Of a DNA stretch of 64,000 nt, positions 43,031 to 55,385 are shown in pieces. The DNA lies in contig OX291549.1 in NCBI GenBank assembly GCA_946406115.1, positions 21,413,901 to 21,477,900 on the forward strand, written 5' to 3'. The notes beneath the pieces are model-generated. The model was not told the origin of the DNA and made no database searches. It saw only the letters and a list, made by a program, of their open reading frames with translations. The stretch is from Apoda limacodes (lineage: Eukaryota > Arthropoda > Insecta > Lepidoptera > Limacodidae). The first letter of the stretch is position 1. Every line of letters starts with the position of its first letter. The position numbers were made by a program, and so were the translations under genes.

Positions 43031-43910
43031 TATACCTTTATATAAAGTTAGATACGGTAATAAAACTCCCAGTAAAGTTATTAGTCAGTGTTTCAATGTA
43101 TCGAAGTAAGAGAGCTTTGAACTTTGAGCCTCTGATAAGCTTACCTCTGATCTTTGAATATATACCGACATCGCACCAAAAAGTCTTTGACCCTTATAAA
43201 ACTCCTTTGATTTACGAGTCACCAACATATTATACAAACATTTATGTGAGAAACACACATATTACATTTCTATTTCACGTAAATACGTTCTATTTGTATT
43301 GTTTCATACCAGTCAAGGCAATAAAGGAGCGCCCGGTGTCCTATTAAGTCTGGAAATATACGAACACTGGTAGTAACAAACGTCAATTTTACTAATGAAA
43401 ACAAATAAGATAATGGAAATAATTACTCATAATATTTAAAAATCTTTTTTACAAAAAAAACAAGTTGGTGTTATACAAGCGAAGTGTGTAATAAACTGTT
43501 AGGTAAATAGACACTAACTTCAAACTGTAATTCTAAATGTAAATTTTCGAAAATAAGTATTTATTTTAAGCTTTTTAGTCCATCTTTTAGAAACCGGTTT
43601 TTTTTTACTTTTGAGTGACGAATTGGCTTTTTTTTGGACACTAAATCATACGTACTCATTACAAAATTTTGTACAATTATTAACATTTCATGTTTCACCA
43701 GTTCCAAATTAACATTATTTTTTTTCTCCAAAGGTTTAAGTTTTAAACTTACTACATTAATATGGGACCACCTAGGCAGTATACCCTTTAAAAAAATCTC
43801 GAATCGGTTCAGGCGTTTTAGAGTAATCGGGGAACATACATAAAAAAATCCGGGGAATTGAGAACCTCCTCCTTTTTTGAAGTTGTTTAAAAAATAATAT
43901 AAATGTAATA
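43031..43910. other. No supported gene; probable repeat on minus strand
   Basis: 43640-43850 on the minus strand ('ctgaaccgattcgagatttt', 'gcctaggtggtcccatatta') has the style of an interspersed insect repeat. A 147-codon minus frame (43561-44004) is a composite of this and the neighbouring SINE and is not a gene. Confidence 0.4.
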
Positions 43911-43914
43911 CATA

Positions 43915-44070
43915 TTCAACGGCTCCGTGGCTCAGCGGGTAATGGCCTGCCTGCTGAGCTGAAGGGCGTAGGTTAGTTTCCACACAAGACAAGACAACAT
44001 TCATGTGATGACGATTTGTGTTGGTCTTGAGTCATTGTGTTTTTTACATTTCTTTGTTTACAATTTTTTT
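43915..44070 (+). mobile_element. tRNA-derived SINE
   Basis: Head 'ggctccgtggctcagcgggt' + 'aatggcctgcctgctgagct' with a mutated B box ('gtaggttagtttccacaca'). The body 'gatttgtgttggtcttgagt' + 'cattgtgttttttacattt' matches the 25036 and 4358 copies; the distal tail is missing because another repeat starts at 44072. Confidence 0.7.
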
Positions 44071-44071
44071 T

Positions 44072-44165
44072 TATACCACTAAGGTGGGAAACATGCTTGC
44101 GGTCTGCCCAATGGTATGCGATCATCGCAGCCATTTATGAAAACACCTTGGTTATTAGAAGCAGT
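44072..44165 (-). mobile_element. Jockey-type LINE 3' tail, minus strand
   Basis: Minus strand reads 'gctgcgatgatcgcatacca' and 'cgcaagcatgtttcccacct' + 'tagtggta', the terminal ~90 bp of the family. Confidence 0.6.
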
Positions 44166-44275
44166 GTTGCAATGATAAGCTTGCCATTTTATTCACAGGA
44201 CTAAAGTAGTTGGTGAAAAGAGATTGTTTTCCACATTATGATGTGGGTGTGCCTTTAGTTAGCCAGTCACTCTGG
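44150..44275 (+). repeat. GGACTAAAGTAGTTGGT-family repeat
   Basis: 'agaagcagtgttgcaatgat', 'caggactaaagtagttggtg' and 'ccacattatgatgtgggtgt'; the most complete copy of this family in the window. Confidence 0.6.
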
Positions 44276-45890
44276 AAAATTCAATTCGTGAATGCATACA
44301 TAGATACCTTAAGTACTCAATTCGGAAAAAGCTGTAAATGACATTTATAGCATGTGTTTTTCTGTCTGTCGCTGTGATTGTCAATGAATCTGTTAATTCG
44401 AAGCTTGGCTAAATTACAGTGCTTGCATTCTTGGAATCTATCAAAAAAATCAAATCCTAAATAGGATGACGTAATTTAAATTAAGAAGATCAAATAGAAT
44501 ATTATAAACGGGATATGAATTAATATTTCAAAACAATTAGGTTTCAATTTTAACCACATGGTTATCTAATTTATGACTTAAAGTTTATACGTGACAAAAA
44601 ATATGTTAAATATTTATATAACGTAGATTGATCACAATCATTTTGTATGACTTTTACTTTACTGTTGAAAATCACTTTTAAATTAAATCAAATCGTCTTT
44701 ATTTGCTTAAGATTATGGTGGTACGTTATAGTAGGTGTTAAATAATATGTATGTAAGTTCTCTTATACGCTGCTCAATGCAGCATATTGCATTATAAAAG
44801 TCTTAACTAAGTTTAAAATATTATAAATTCAGAGTAAATTTAAAACTAAAATTTAAATGGCTGTCTTGTCAAGTGTAGTTTATGGCAATTAAACATCACC
44901 CCAAGTTAGTCCTTTCAACAAGTTATTTCGACCTTTTGTAATCGCTACTCTTGGAAATCATTAAAAATAGATAACGATTTTCGAACAAAAGGAACAAGCC
45001 CGCCTTTCCTACCTTTGGGTAGAGTTTCAATATCTTTGATGTTCAGATGTCAGGATTCCATGCAGAAAAAGTAATATTATATTTTTTTGTACGTTGCTGT
45101 CTTTTAAAATCCTAAGGAAGGAACACAGGTTTCTAAAAAACTTTTGATTGGTAACTTTAATAGATTAAAAATAAATTAAAAATTTTACAAACAAATACGA
45201 CCATACATACGAATCATATATACATCTAATTTCTTTAACTTATTTTTGAGATGAGAAGTTACATAATATAATGGGTCCGATAATCGAAAATGCTATTTTA
45301 AGAGCGGTGTGTGTGTTTGTGTGTGTGTGTGTGATTTTAATAAAACCATGTTGTGTTGGGCTTTGGAGGGATTATATTTAAATCATTTTAATATTATTAT
45401 CTATTCATACCTATTATAATTAGTTTTTAGTGCCTGTATCACTATGGAATTTCTGTGCAAATTGAATATTTTAAGCTCTCTCAAATGTAGAAGTGAGTAA
45501 TTTTTTTAATCAATTATATTAATGAAATACTTACCTTTCAAAAATTTTTTCTTTATCTACTATTTTTCTAGTTTTAAAAACTTAAAACTTACTACCCAAC
45601 GTCAACTTGCAATATAAAGTAAAACTAAATAAATAACTACTAGGAATAGGTTATTCCAACAGCTACCAAAATATTGAAATATCAAACTTAATTTCTTGTA
45701 AATACCATGTCGTTTAATGATCACTTGCGTGGGTCTCAATTCCAAATGAATTGGAGTTTATGGCGCCTACGCGATTTTAAGCTCTTATAATCGTAAATTT
45801 TACGGTAATCAATCATCGATTGTTTTGCTATTTTAACTAAAACTCTTGAATACTGGCAATTTTTTTAGGTATAATTAAAAAGATAAACAT
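44276..45890. other. No supported gene; TG microsatellite
   Basis: AT-rich. 44682-44712 ('aatcgtctttatttgc') may be the reversed end of a LINE. A TG/GT run lies at 45307-45333. No motif-bearing frame. Confidence 0.4.
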
Positions 45891-45892
45891 AC

Positions 45893-46115
45893 CTAGGGTT
45901 GCTATACGCCCCGTATATACGGGACTGTCACCATATTTGAGAGCCTTGTCCCGTATAGCTATTTTGTCCCGGTTTTTCTTAAAATACACGTATGCAGCCA
46001 TACGACTGTCGCAAATCGTCGATTTATTGAAACATTGTATTAAATGGCTCCAAAATATATTTTTTTATCTTACTGCAAATCTCGAGAGATAACACCTTAA
46101 ACGTCCCGTATCAGT
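45893..46115 (+). repeat. CCCGTATATACGGG repeat
   Basis: 'gggttgctatacgccccgta', the palindrome CCCGTATATACGGG (45910-45923), 'cttgtcccgtatagctattt' and later 'aacgtcccgtatcagttccc'. This GTCCCGTAT pattern is a dispersed repeat style in insects; class unknown. Confidence 0.4.
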
Positions 46116-47239
46116 TCCCAATAATTATGGAAACCGCCTATTTCCTACAGATATTTGAACATTATCATGGAATTGTGTAAATAAATAACTTTTTGTATAA
46201 TTAGTAACGAAATAGCAATTTAAAATTTAACTAAAACATAGCTAAATAATAAAAAATATTTTTGTTAGTAATAAAAAGTTTTAGTGTTTTTGGTAAATTA
46301 CAACCTACGAGGTTAAATATGGGATGAAACTTTGTAAATCCGGTTATTACTGTAAATTAAACCATGAAAATTTCAATTGCAAATAAAGTAAGACGTGTTT
46401 CAATATTTTTGAAAAACTTATCCCCTCAGGTAGTATTAGTAAGTAACACGGAAAGTTTGTATGGAAATTCCGCCGCTTAATATAACGGAATTTAAGTAGG
46501 CGTGTAAAAGTTAAATGACGCAGGTAGCACCGCGGGGAACCAGCTAATATACATAGGTGTATAGGTGTTCCCAAGAATAATGTCAACCGACACATTCATC
46601 ATAGGAAATGTACGTATACCTATATCTGAATAGTTTACGTACAAGTAGTTAGTTCTGACAAAGGTGAACACTTTTAGTGGAAATAACGTGTTTTGTGTGT
46701 CAATAACATGTGTAGAAGACCTCGCACCAGCCGGTGACTGTAGGCTATTGTGTGGAAATAAATGGGCTTCACATTCACAACCCCTTTCAAACTTTTGTAA
46801 TAAATTGCTAGTTCCCCAACCCGAAGTTATCGATAAACACTTAAAATAATTACATTTTTACTGTAGCCTTTCTAATACACGAGTTATACTTCGACGAGTA
46901 AAATTAACTGGTCACTTAAATAGACGACAATATTTTCTAGAAAACTCATGATAGCTCTATGAAGTCAAAGGAACATTGACGCTTAGTAATGAAATTTTTC
47001 TTAATAAAGTTTTTGTTCAATAAAGCTATCTTTACTAGTTTATGAAATATCGTCGTTTGTATCAGTGACTAGTTTTTTTGCTCGGCAATGTATATATTTA
47101 ACATTTTAAACATAATTCATAAACAACTTATGCACTCTTATTAGATAAATCTTTTAAATACACGGCTTCTCATAATGTCAAGAAAGATATAATAAAAAAA
47201 TATTTCCTCGCTTCATTCTTCAGATATAATATTAACAAC
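46116..47239. other. No supported gene; short repeat tail
   Basis: 46510-46545 ('cgcaggtagcaccgcgggga', 'accagctaatat') resembles the end of a small insect repeat. 46890-46935 is similar to 37244-37310. Nothing coding recognised. Confidence 0.35.
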
Positions 47240-47645
47240 TTATTAACAACTAGCTTTTCCACCCACTCTAAATTCGGTTATCGGTGTAGGATTTCAACGG
47301 CAACTTCTCAATTAAAGAAAAAAAACCGACTCACGCTTGACGTTTTCAAGTAATCTATATCCTTCCCACAGGCTCAAATTATCTTCATGCCAGATTTGCC
47401 CGCGGTTCCACCCGCCCTAAATTCGGTTATTGGTGTAAGATTTCAACGGCAACTCCTCAATTATAGAAAAATTTATCGATAATTATCGACTTACACTTGA
47501 CGTTCTTAAGTAGCCTATGGTCTTTCTCGGTCCTTAAATTATCTCTATGCCAAATTGCATCTTAATCGGTACAGCTGTTTAAGCGTAAAGCGGTAACAGA
47601 CAGACAGAGTTACTTTTGAATTAACAATATTAGTATGGATGTATA
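47240..47645 (-). repeat. Tandem dimer of GTCCCGGGGAAGG repeat, reverse
   Basis: 'ctaaattcggttatcggtgt' (from about 47270) recurs at about 47410 as 'ctaaattcggttattggtgt', each followed by 'aggatttcaacggcaact' or its close variant and 'cttgacgttttcaagta'/'cttgacgttcttaagta'. The right unit ends with the lead-in 'gacagacagagttactttt'. It is the reverse-strand counterpart of the dimer at 21681-22050. Confidence 0.6.
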
Positions 47646-50040
47646 ATAATCCTATACCTTCTAGCTAACTTGCGCACGTAATTAAAAGAGAGTCAATTGA
47701 TTCAAACATCTGTCTTAGTACATTTTATTACCTCGTTCCTTTTTCAATCTTTGTAAGCGACAACGAAAACACGTTTGAGCTCTAATATAAATGGCAATGG
47801 TAAAAATGACGGAAAGTGAAATTAAAAATACTTTAAAATCGTATCGTAAAGTAGTGAGTAAATATCAAGTTTTATCAAAGCTGAAACAAATAGCGAGGGC
47901 AATGATTTCGGTGTTGGCTGTGAGCCTTCAAGCCTGTCAAGGCGATTGACAATAAGTCAAAAATTGCTAAAAACTATGTAGGTACCCATAATTACAATAA
48001 TTGTATTTCTTGGGGTAGGCTGCGTGCCTACTACAGCTTTCCTTCAGAGTCTCGTCCCAAAAACCCGATGGAGCAGTAATGGCTGCAGTATCCAACTGCA
48101 TAATCAGATCAAATAAAAAAAACTTTTTTATTTTTTTTGTGTCCCCGATTAGTTATGAGAAAATTGAGATATTAAACCACATAAATCCTTAAGTCGGGTA
48201 AGCTGTAATCCCTTAACGACTTGAGGTATCAATTTGGGAGCTTTGCTTCTGGTAAGTCAACAACCGGCCAATAGGGCAGACAATATGTATTATCTACAAT
48301 AAATTTAGTTATCCAAAGTAATATCAATAAATACCCTCTAATTATTTAATTGTATTTTATCTTTATTTATTTATTCACGTAAATCTACATTTGCATACAT
48401 ATTTTCAAATATTATAGCTATTTACAGATTTTTACTTTGTTACAATTTATAATTGACAAACATAAATTAATAGATTACAAAGTTATCAAGAGAACTAAAT
48501 AACAAAAAAATTATATCACTATTTATAGAAAGGCTGTGTGTTCTGCTTAAGGTTCCGTATATGTCAAATTGGTCACGTATATCGATCTTGATCTCAGATT
48601 GTATGTTATTTACGAGTTTAATATTTTGACGTCTCTTTACTTACGTCATTACATAGGTGCACTTTTAAGCCTTATTTACATTTTTATATAAATTACTAAT
48701 TCCATCCATTCCATCAATAATTAGATAAAATTTATCAAATATGATTTTTTATTAGTAGAAATTCGAGCTGAAATTAACAAACAGACGTTCGCAAAATATT
48801 TGTGTGTAGAACATGATAATCATATCTGCTGTCGGGGACTTCTCAATTGGGGTAGGCCATTAAATTTTCATCGAGGTCCAGTGATGGAGCTTGCTTAGCA
48901 AAATAAAGTATTTGCAAACGCTGACTTAACGCAAGTGTCCTGCTAATGGTCATCCATCCAATTTCCAGTTTTTAGTTACTGGGTAGAGAACGCTACCGGT
49001 CCACAATAACTATGAAACATCTCTAGCGCCGCAATTAATAACCTCGCCATGAGATATAACTCGTGGACAGTAGCTATTCCCTTACCATCTATAAAACGGA
49101 AGGGGAGGGGGGGACGGGTCACAATCAAACATTGTTACAAGCTTAAAATAAGAACTTGAAACTTGAAGTTTAACCAGTTTCCTTTCCAAAAACGTACACA
49201 GTCACGTGACCCATTTTTTTCAAGCCACGCAACATTGCAAATGTATAATATTCCACTTTGAAGGTAGTTATAATAGTTATAGTATAGCAGTTATAACAGT
49301 AAGAGTTATATCTCTAGGCCATCACAGCGCGTTCAGCATTGCAGCTCTTAATGTACAAGCTGGATTAAGCTTTATAGCGTAGACAGCAAGGGCTGCAATG
49401 ATGACCAAGCTATAAGGGTAAGCGCGTAGCTAAGCTAAGCTTGAGGCCATCCTTGCGTGGCCAGCCACGGACTCATTTTATACCACGACTTTACTCAAAC
49501 AATGCGAGTAACTAAAATAAAACCAGCTTACGACATTGCTTAAAGAAGGTTATCAAAATAATGATCACATTACAAAGCATTTTAAGTAAAATCTTTTTGC
49601 ACGTAAGTATTTTTGAAACAAAACTAAACAATAATGGATTTTCAAAGGAAATTGCTGGGGAATGAAACTCTACCAAAAAATTTCATACAATTTATTGAGC
49701 TATTCGAGTAGCGTCGAAAGGTCGACTTTGCTCAGAAAAGGTTGGCAAATGATGATCACATTGCAAGCATTTTCGAGTTTTAAGTATCAGTTCATCATCA
49801 TTCGAGAGGACAAGCCAGTATATACTGCACACCCTTATATAGCAGTGTAGTGCGTAGGAGAAAATTACGATCAATATATACAGAATGTTAATATAATTAT
49901 CAAAGTTTCTGAGTGTTTAATACTTGTCTAAATTACGGTAAATTAACGACTGTTTGGAAACTAGAACTTACAGTAAGTTGATGCTAACAAAAACGTCGTA
50001 AGTGTCGGATCGACATCACAATACAGTTGACGTGGCTTTT
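47646..50040. other. No supported gene; two related repeat fragments
   Basis: 48010-48250 ('ttggggtaggctgcgtgcct', 'gtgtccccgattagttatga') and 48840-49060 ('ttggggtaggccattaaatt', 'cagtgatggagcttgcttag') share a TTGGGGTAGGC lead-in and look like fragments of mobile elements. 48345-48400 resembles a reversed LINE end with ATTT repeats. Open frames at 49662-49874 carry no motif. Confidence 0.35.
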
Positions 50041-50044
50041 TGGT

Positions 50045-50125
50045 CCTAAAAGTGATGTATTCAAAGTGTTTTTTTTTTTAATTCAATTCAGAATCTTTTT
50101 ATTCAAATGGGTTTCTAATCATCAA
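50045..50125 (-). mobile_element. Reversed LINE 3' end with poly-A
   Basis: Minus strand reads 'tttgaataaaaagattctga' + 'attgaatt' followed by a poly-A run. This is a plausible retroposon end with polyadenylation signal; no body is visible. Confidence 0.4.
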
Positions 50126-50369
50126 GAGAAATAAACAATAATTTGCTTTAAAAATTAATTAAAACACTGGTTTATTGCCAACATTCAATAGTTATCTATT
50201 TTTAGTAAAACTACAAATAAAACATGATATTATAGTCGACTTATAAAAACATATTTTATATTGAAACACTTAATAATTGTTTATTCTGTATGCTTTACAA
50301 AGTAAATTAAAACTCAAGTAATATTTTAATTGCCTATTGTTTTTTAGATTTCATAGGGTGGTGTGCGCA

Positions 50370-50640
50370 TGTGAAACGTTAAAGGCCGGTACAGACCAGA
50401 TGCGTAGCGTGACGTTACGTGCGCACGCACCATTTGTAATGTATGAAACTGTAAGAAAGGTGCCAGATCAAATGCGTGACGTGCGCACGCGCGTGACTCG
50501 CGCACGCTCGACAACGAACGACAACGTCGCACACGAGCATGCAGTGATGACGTTGTAAGATATGCGCTCCCTGTTAGATGCCAGAGGCATACACACACAC
50601 GCATCGGTCAGTGCTGCACGTCTGCATGCGCGGCAGGTTG
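50370..50640. repeat. GC-rich GTGCGCACGC segment
   Basis: 'aaaggccggtacagaccaga' begins a GC-rich stretch with repeated 'gtgcgcacgc' and 'cgtgacgt' words and a second half 'cgcatcggtcagtgctgcac'. Similar GGCCGGTACAGACC-type segments occur in moth genomes as short dispersed DNA elements. Both strands carry open frames that follow from GC content and are not genes. Confidence 0.4.
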
Positions 50641-51565
50641 TATTGATTTACAAAAGTGATACAGTTTGCGAGTGTTTTTTTTTTTCAATAAACTCATAGA
50701 AATAGTTTGCGAATATGAGTGTCTACAACACCACACATGAAGAGTACAAATATAAAAATTATAAGTTATTATTGCGGTCAAATGCCCTCAACTTCAATAT
50801 GGCTTCACGCATGCATAAAGTACCTGCGTGACGTGTGCTTTATGACAGGGTTTGCTCGCGCGACAGACAGAGTTACTTTCGCATGTATAATATTAGTATG
50901 GATAACGACTCATTTAAATTTTGTAAGTAAGGAAAAAATGTTAAACAGTAATTAACTGATATTTTTCAATAAACTATTGAAAAATGCATACCATGCAGTG
51001 TAACCTTTTTACAGTAAATTTTTACGCTTCAAGAGGTATGGTTTCGCGTTAAGATTTATACAAACACTGAGCTAATAAAACCAGACGTGGTGATTATCAA
51101 CATAAGGGTCTTTTGTTGCCAGACACACGAGTGTACAAATTTAACCTATACCAAAATAACAGCTTGGAACATTTGTGGAACCCTATAACAGTCGGTGTTA
51201 TATTTCGCAATCGCTTCATTTTTAACCTTAATTTGACGTGGCCATTGACTTTGTTGCCTTTAGTTAAGTTGTTTCTGAGCATCCATTTTGTCACTGAATG
51301 TAATATTTTCAAAATGGATACACTTTATATTGTAAGCGTATTACACGGTATAACTTAAATATTTTACAGAAAAAAAGTTTAATATAATAACAAAAAAAAA
51401 TTGTTAAGTATAAATAATCAGGTAAGTAACCTATTGTTGCGGACAGAGTCGTATAAGAGCTCCATTAATATTTCCGAGACAGCGCCTACTAGGTAAGGAG
51501 TAAGAGATTACTTTTGTTAAAGGCTAACAAAGCCCATAAATAAAAAAAGATATTGTCAAAAATGT
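50641..51565. other. No supported gene; repeat lead-in fragment
   Basis: 50855-50905 ('gcgcgacagacagagttact', 'ttagtatggataacg') is the lead-in of the RTE-associated repeat on the minus strand. Opposed frames at 51097-51358 have no motif. Confidence 0.4.
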
Positions 51566-51569
51566 ACCG

Positions 51570-52272
51570 TTTTTTACTGTGAACCGATTTGCATGAAATT
51601 TGCTTTTGAAAATGCTTCAAAAGCGAAAATGATCTGAACTCCGCACCCACCCTGGGGGTGGTTGCCACCCCTTCTCAGTGGTGTAAATTTTTTTTCAAAA
51701 TAACCTCGGATATCGATAGAAGGACTAATTTTAAGAAAAAAATGTTCTATAAAGTTTTTCAAAAAACCCAATATATTTCAAGTTATTGGCAATTGAAAAT
51801 TCGGAATTTTTTTCACGTTTTTCATTGGTTTTTTACGAATTTTTACAAAAACCACCTTCATTTCATAATATCTCAAAAATGATGAAAGATACGTATAAAA
51901 GTATAATAATAAAAAATGTAGTTCTTTTTCTGACAAAAATTTGCTGTTTTTTTTTTTCTGTCACACAAAAATTAACGAAGATATGATTGTTTAAACAGCG
52001 CGCGGCAGCGCAATCACAGTCTCTCTCGAGCCCTTTGACCCTTCACCGTTTTAAATTAAAGGTTTTTCACTATATATTGTATGAAAAAAGTTGAAGCTCT
52101 TTCAAATTACCTTTAAAATAGTTTTTTATAAGTTGTGATAACATCAAAATTAAAGGATATGGTCTAAAATATATCGTATTTTTTCGCTACTTAGTAAACT
52201 CAAAATTTCGGAGTGTGAATATTTGGAGCAAAGTGAAAGTAAACAGTAATAGAGACCCAAAACTATTGTCTA

Positions 52273-52304
<32 letters not shown>

Positions 52305-52896
52305 AAATAATGTCCACAATATATATATATATATTGTGGACATATATTTTGGAAACGTTGGCATGAAAATAGTGATTTCTTACTCTATAATTAATTTTTT
52401 TTAAAATGTGTTATCATATATTTACTGTTTTTATTTAGGGGTAGTTTTAAGGGTTAAAAAGCTTGAGAAAATGATAATCATTTTCGAGAATGTGGAATAA
52501 CATTTAAATCCTTTTCATTTCATCAAAAGAAATTTTTTTAAACATTTTTTTATATTATTATATTATTTACTCTATACTTAAATCTTTTTATGTCATACCA
52601 AAGGATTTCTTGTGATTTTTTCAATTTAGGGGTTGTTTGCAAGGGTTGTGAGCTTTTCAAGGGGTTGAAAATGATTTTATTATGACGTAATTGTGTTAAA
52701 AACACTTTACAATTTCATCCCTTAATATTAAACACGTTTCCTAGCGATAAAATGGCTCAATATCGATTTTTCCATTAATGGGTTGTTTACAGCCCTTAAA
52801 AATAATAGGCGGAGCTTAGATCATTTTCACTTTTGAAGTTAAGGGTAAGATGAGCCTAATTCCAAAATTTCATGCAAATCGGTTCACAGTAAAAAA
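51570..52896. mobile_element. 1.33-kb foldback element with 32-bp terminal repeats
   Basis: 51570-51601 (TTTTTTACTGTGAACCGATT onwards) is exactly complementary to 52865-52896. Similarity continues inward: 'cttcaaaagcgaaaatgatc' + 'tgaactccgc' on the left against 'gcggagcttagatcattttc' on the right, giving imperfect arms of roughly 100 bp. Near the centre is a 34-bp perfect palindrome, ATGTCCACAAT-(AT)6-ATTGTGGACAT (52310-52343), next to a TA run. No transposase; non-autonomous, superfamily unknown. Confidence 0.7.
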
Positions 52897-53655
52897 TTCG
52901 GAGGTAAGACCCTATTTTTCGCTTCAATGACTGCACTACTAATAGAGACATAAAATTGAGGCAGCACTACCCTTAGCACTTTTTACTTTAAAATGTAAAC
53001 ACTTTCATGAGAGCGATGAAATAAGTTAAGCGAAACTAGCTGAGACTTGAGCGTTTAGAGAGCACTTAAAAGTGTTTTTTAACAGTTTTTCGCTGTAGCG
53101 AATAGAAGAACAGTGCCTCAAAAAGTCTCGCCTCCTTCGCTAATGATATTCTTTTTACAACGTCAAATACGTCTTATTTTATCTTCTATGTTATTTTTGA
53201 GACTTTTTTGTAATTTATTTATAAAAAAGTACGATTTATTTAAGTTATAACTTATAATAAAACTATAGTAATAATTTAAAAGAGAAAATAACTCAAAATA
53301 GATTGCTCCTTACTGGGACGTCGACAGTTTTATTTCTTGATTATTTTTCACACTGTCTGGGTTCAGCGTAGCTGATTACTCCGTTTTATGATTTCAGTTA
53401 CCCGCTGTGAGCATACTACCTACTAAAAAGTATTAAAATAGACTTTATATTTCTAGTAAAAAGGTAGTTTACATTTTTTTGCTAAATTCAAGTCCTTTAT
53501 CACCTTACTGAAAATAACATAAAATACTATTGTTCTGGTTTAAAAAGAAGTTTTAGTAGAAAATCCTTTGCCAATAACTGAAAGTAGCATAGGCAAAGCC
53601 GCGGGAAAAGTTAGTAATACATGTGATTTTTATTTAATTTAGAACACAATAAAAA
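52897..53655. other. No supported gene
   Basis: Unremarkable AT-rich sequence to the right of the foldback element. Confidence 0.4.
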
Positions 53656-53659
53656 CATG

Positions 53660-53795
53660 TGCCATGACTAGAGACCGGATTATATGCAACATAAAAAGCC
53701 TAAAATATGTTTGCAAGATAAATAGCTAAAATATGCACGAAAATCCACAAAAAGGGCCAAAATATGCAACATGAACCACTAAAAAAAGTCGTATT
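53660..53795 (+). repeat. AAAATATGCA-rich repeat
   Basis: 'gagaccggattatatgcaac', 'ctaaaatatgtttgca', 'gctaaaatatgcacgaaaat' and 'ccaaaatatgcaacatga': a run of irregular (A)AATATGCA words. I have seen similar stretches as ends of dispersed insect elements. Confidence 0.45.
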
Positions 53796-53860
53796 TTTAA
53801 TTTTTTTTTGTCACATCTGTTCAAAAAACTATTGGTTCCTCGTAAACAGTTTAATTTTTA

Positions 53861-54200
53861 TCCCAAGGGACGTAAAGTGATTTCAATTCGAAATGTGGAT
53901 GTTGTTAGTAAATGTTCCAATCACCAAAGAGTTCAATCCAGAACATTGTCTGAACAAGTAACTAGCTGTATAGAACTGGATGACCGTGCGCGGACCAAAT
54001 ACAAAAAAGGGTGAGATAGTTTACTCATTTTTGTATATTTCTAATGAAACTTTTATTAAAAAAATGTACGTTTTCCTCAAATATGATCGTGAAATAAATA
54101 AATGTACTATTCTTATTTATGCGTTACACTTACCTATTTTCTCATAAAGGCTGATATAAAGTATAGTGTATCACTCGGTCGCAATAGTTATTTGTTCTGC
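53861..54200 (+). repeat. CCCAAGGG variant of the CCCTAGGG-family repeat
   Basis: 'tcccaagggacgtaaagtga', 'ccaatcaccaaagagttcaa', 'gaacaagtaactagctgtat' and 'gtgtatcactcggtcgcaat' place it in the family of 2490 and 27010. It shares the 'gttccaatcacc' segment with the 27010 copy only. Confidence 0.55.
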
Positions 54201-55138
54201 AAAAAGTTGCTTTTTGGCGTGAGTGCCTATATTAAATACTGAGCAAGTGGAGGATTCAAAGATTGAACCCACGAGCGAAGCGAGTTTTTTCTTATAATAT
54301 TTAGATTCTTCTAGTTGGTATTAATCTTCGTATTATGTACTACTTTTTACCTTGATATTGGAAACTGACTACATAATATTTAGTTAAACTTTTAAGCGTC
54401 AAAATAAATAAATAATTAATTTGGTAAAGAAATGTTTAAACTTTGTTATAAAACTCGTATTTTTATATAGGTAAATTAAATTAATTAGCAGTATGAAGAC
54501 ATAACCGATACTTATTATAATAATAATATAATAAAGTTACCTTTTGTTCCCATTATGAAACAAAAACAACTAAATAGGAGTTAACTTTCTGTAAGCTTAA
54601 ATTAATTGCCGTGGAAGATTAATTTGCTTCTTATCTTTTAATATTTCACTTGTTCGAACTTCAGACTAATTGCTAATCAAATTCTATTGAAGTAAAGCTT
54701 TTCAAAACAAGCATCGGGACTAAAAGTGGACTAAGTTTAACGTCCCCTGGAGCAGAGCCGAGGCGACTTGAATCGAATAGCATATACTTCATAGGGCTGT
54801 CTCAACTCGGCAAGCGTAGAGGATACTGACATGGTGACACTTTACGAAAAACTATCAAATTGTTTTACCTTTAGGAGGAAATATCCCGTTTTCCTGTCCC
54901 CATGGAAACGTATTATCCTGTGTCCTCTTTGAATTTTGACATTAGAGCTATATTTTTTATGTATGATAAATATACACAATTAATATGCCTGTATGTTTTG
55001 CTTTTTTTGATATGCAAATCCTTTAAATAACTGGGTCCCAGCAAAAGTCATCTTTAGACGTGTGCGGTATGAATATATAAAGTTATTAAAAAAACAAAAC
55101 ATACTGACACGAAATAATTAATAACCTTTTAGGTGAAA
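54201..55138. other. No supported gene
   Basis: AT-rich. A slightly GC-richer stretch at 54745-54850 shows no motif. Confidence 0.4.
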
Positions 55139-55139
55139 T

Positions 55140-55385
55140 ACTTAGCAAAGCACACTTTAGAACCTAAATGATCGCGTACAGTGCGGTATCAGAGAAACTT
55201 CCTCCCGCGACCACTTGGATTTAGGAATAAGGTTTTCTTTTTAACAACTACAGTATGGGGATCTTCAAGAAAAAAGTTATTAGATTTTTGAAGCATCGAC
55301 CCTAGGTGTTGCAAGCGTCCATAGGCTGCGGTTATCATCTGGCCCGCCGTTAGCTTGTTTGCCACCTTAGTGATAGAAAAAAAAT
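55140..55385 (+). mobile_element. Jockey-type LINE 3' end
   Basis: 'gaacctaaatgatcgcgtac', 'gtgcggtatcagagaaactt', 'ctacagtatggggatcttca' and 'gcttgtttgccaccttagtg', then poly-A. A deletion removes the middle of the tail (after 'tttttgaagcatcgaccc'). Confidence 0.65.

Noticed and set aside
43561..44004. 147-codon open frame on the minus strand
   Set aside because: It runs through a SINE head and an interspersed repeat; composite of unrelated repeats, not a gene.
45307..45333. Regulatory TG/GT tract
   Set aside because: Simple microsatellite; nothing links it to a gene.
50337..50604. Opposed 73- and 86-codon open frames
   Set aside because: They lie in a GC-rich, GTGCGCACGC-rich repeat; no motif on either strand.
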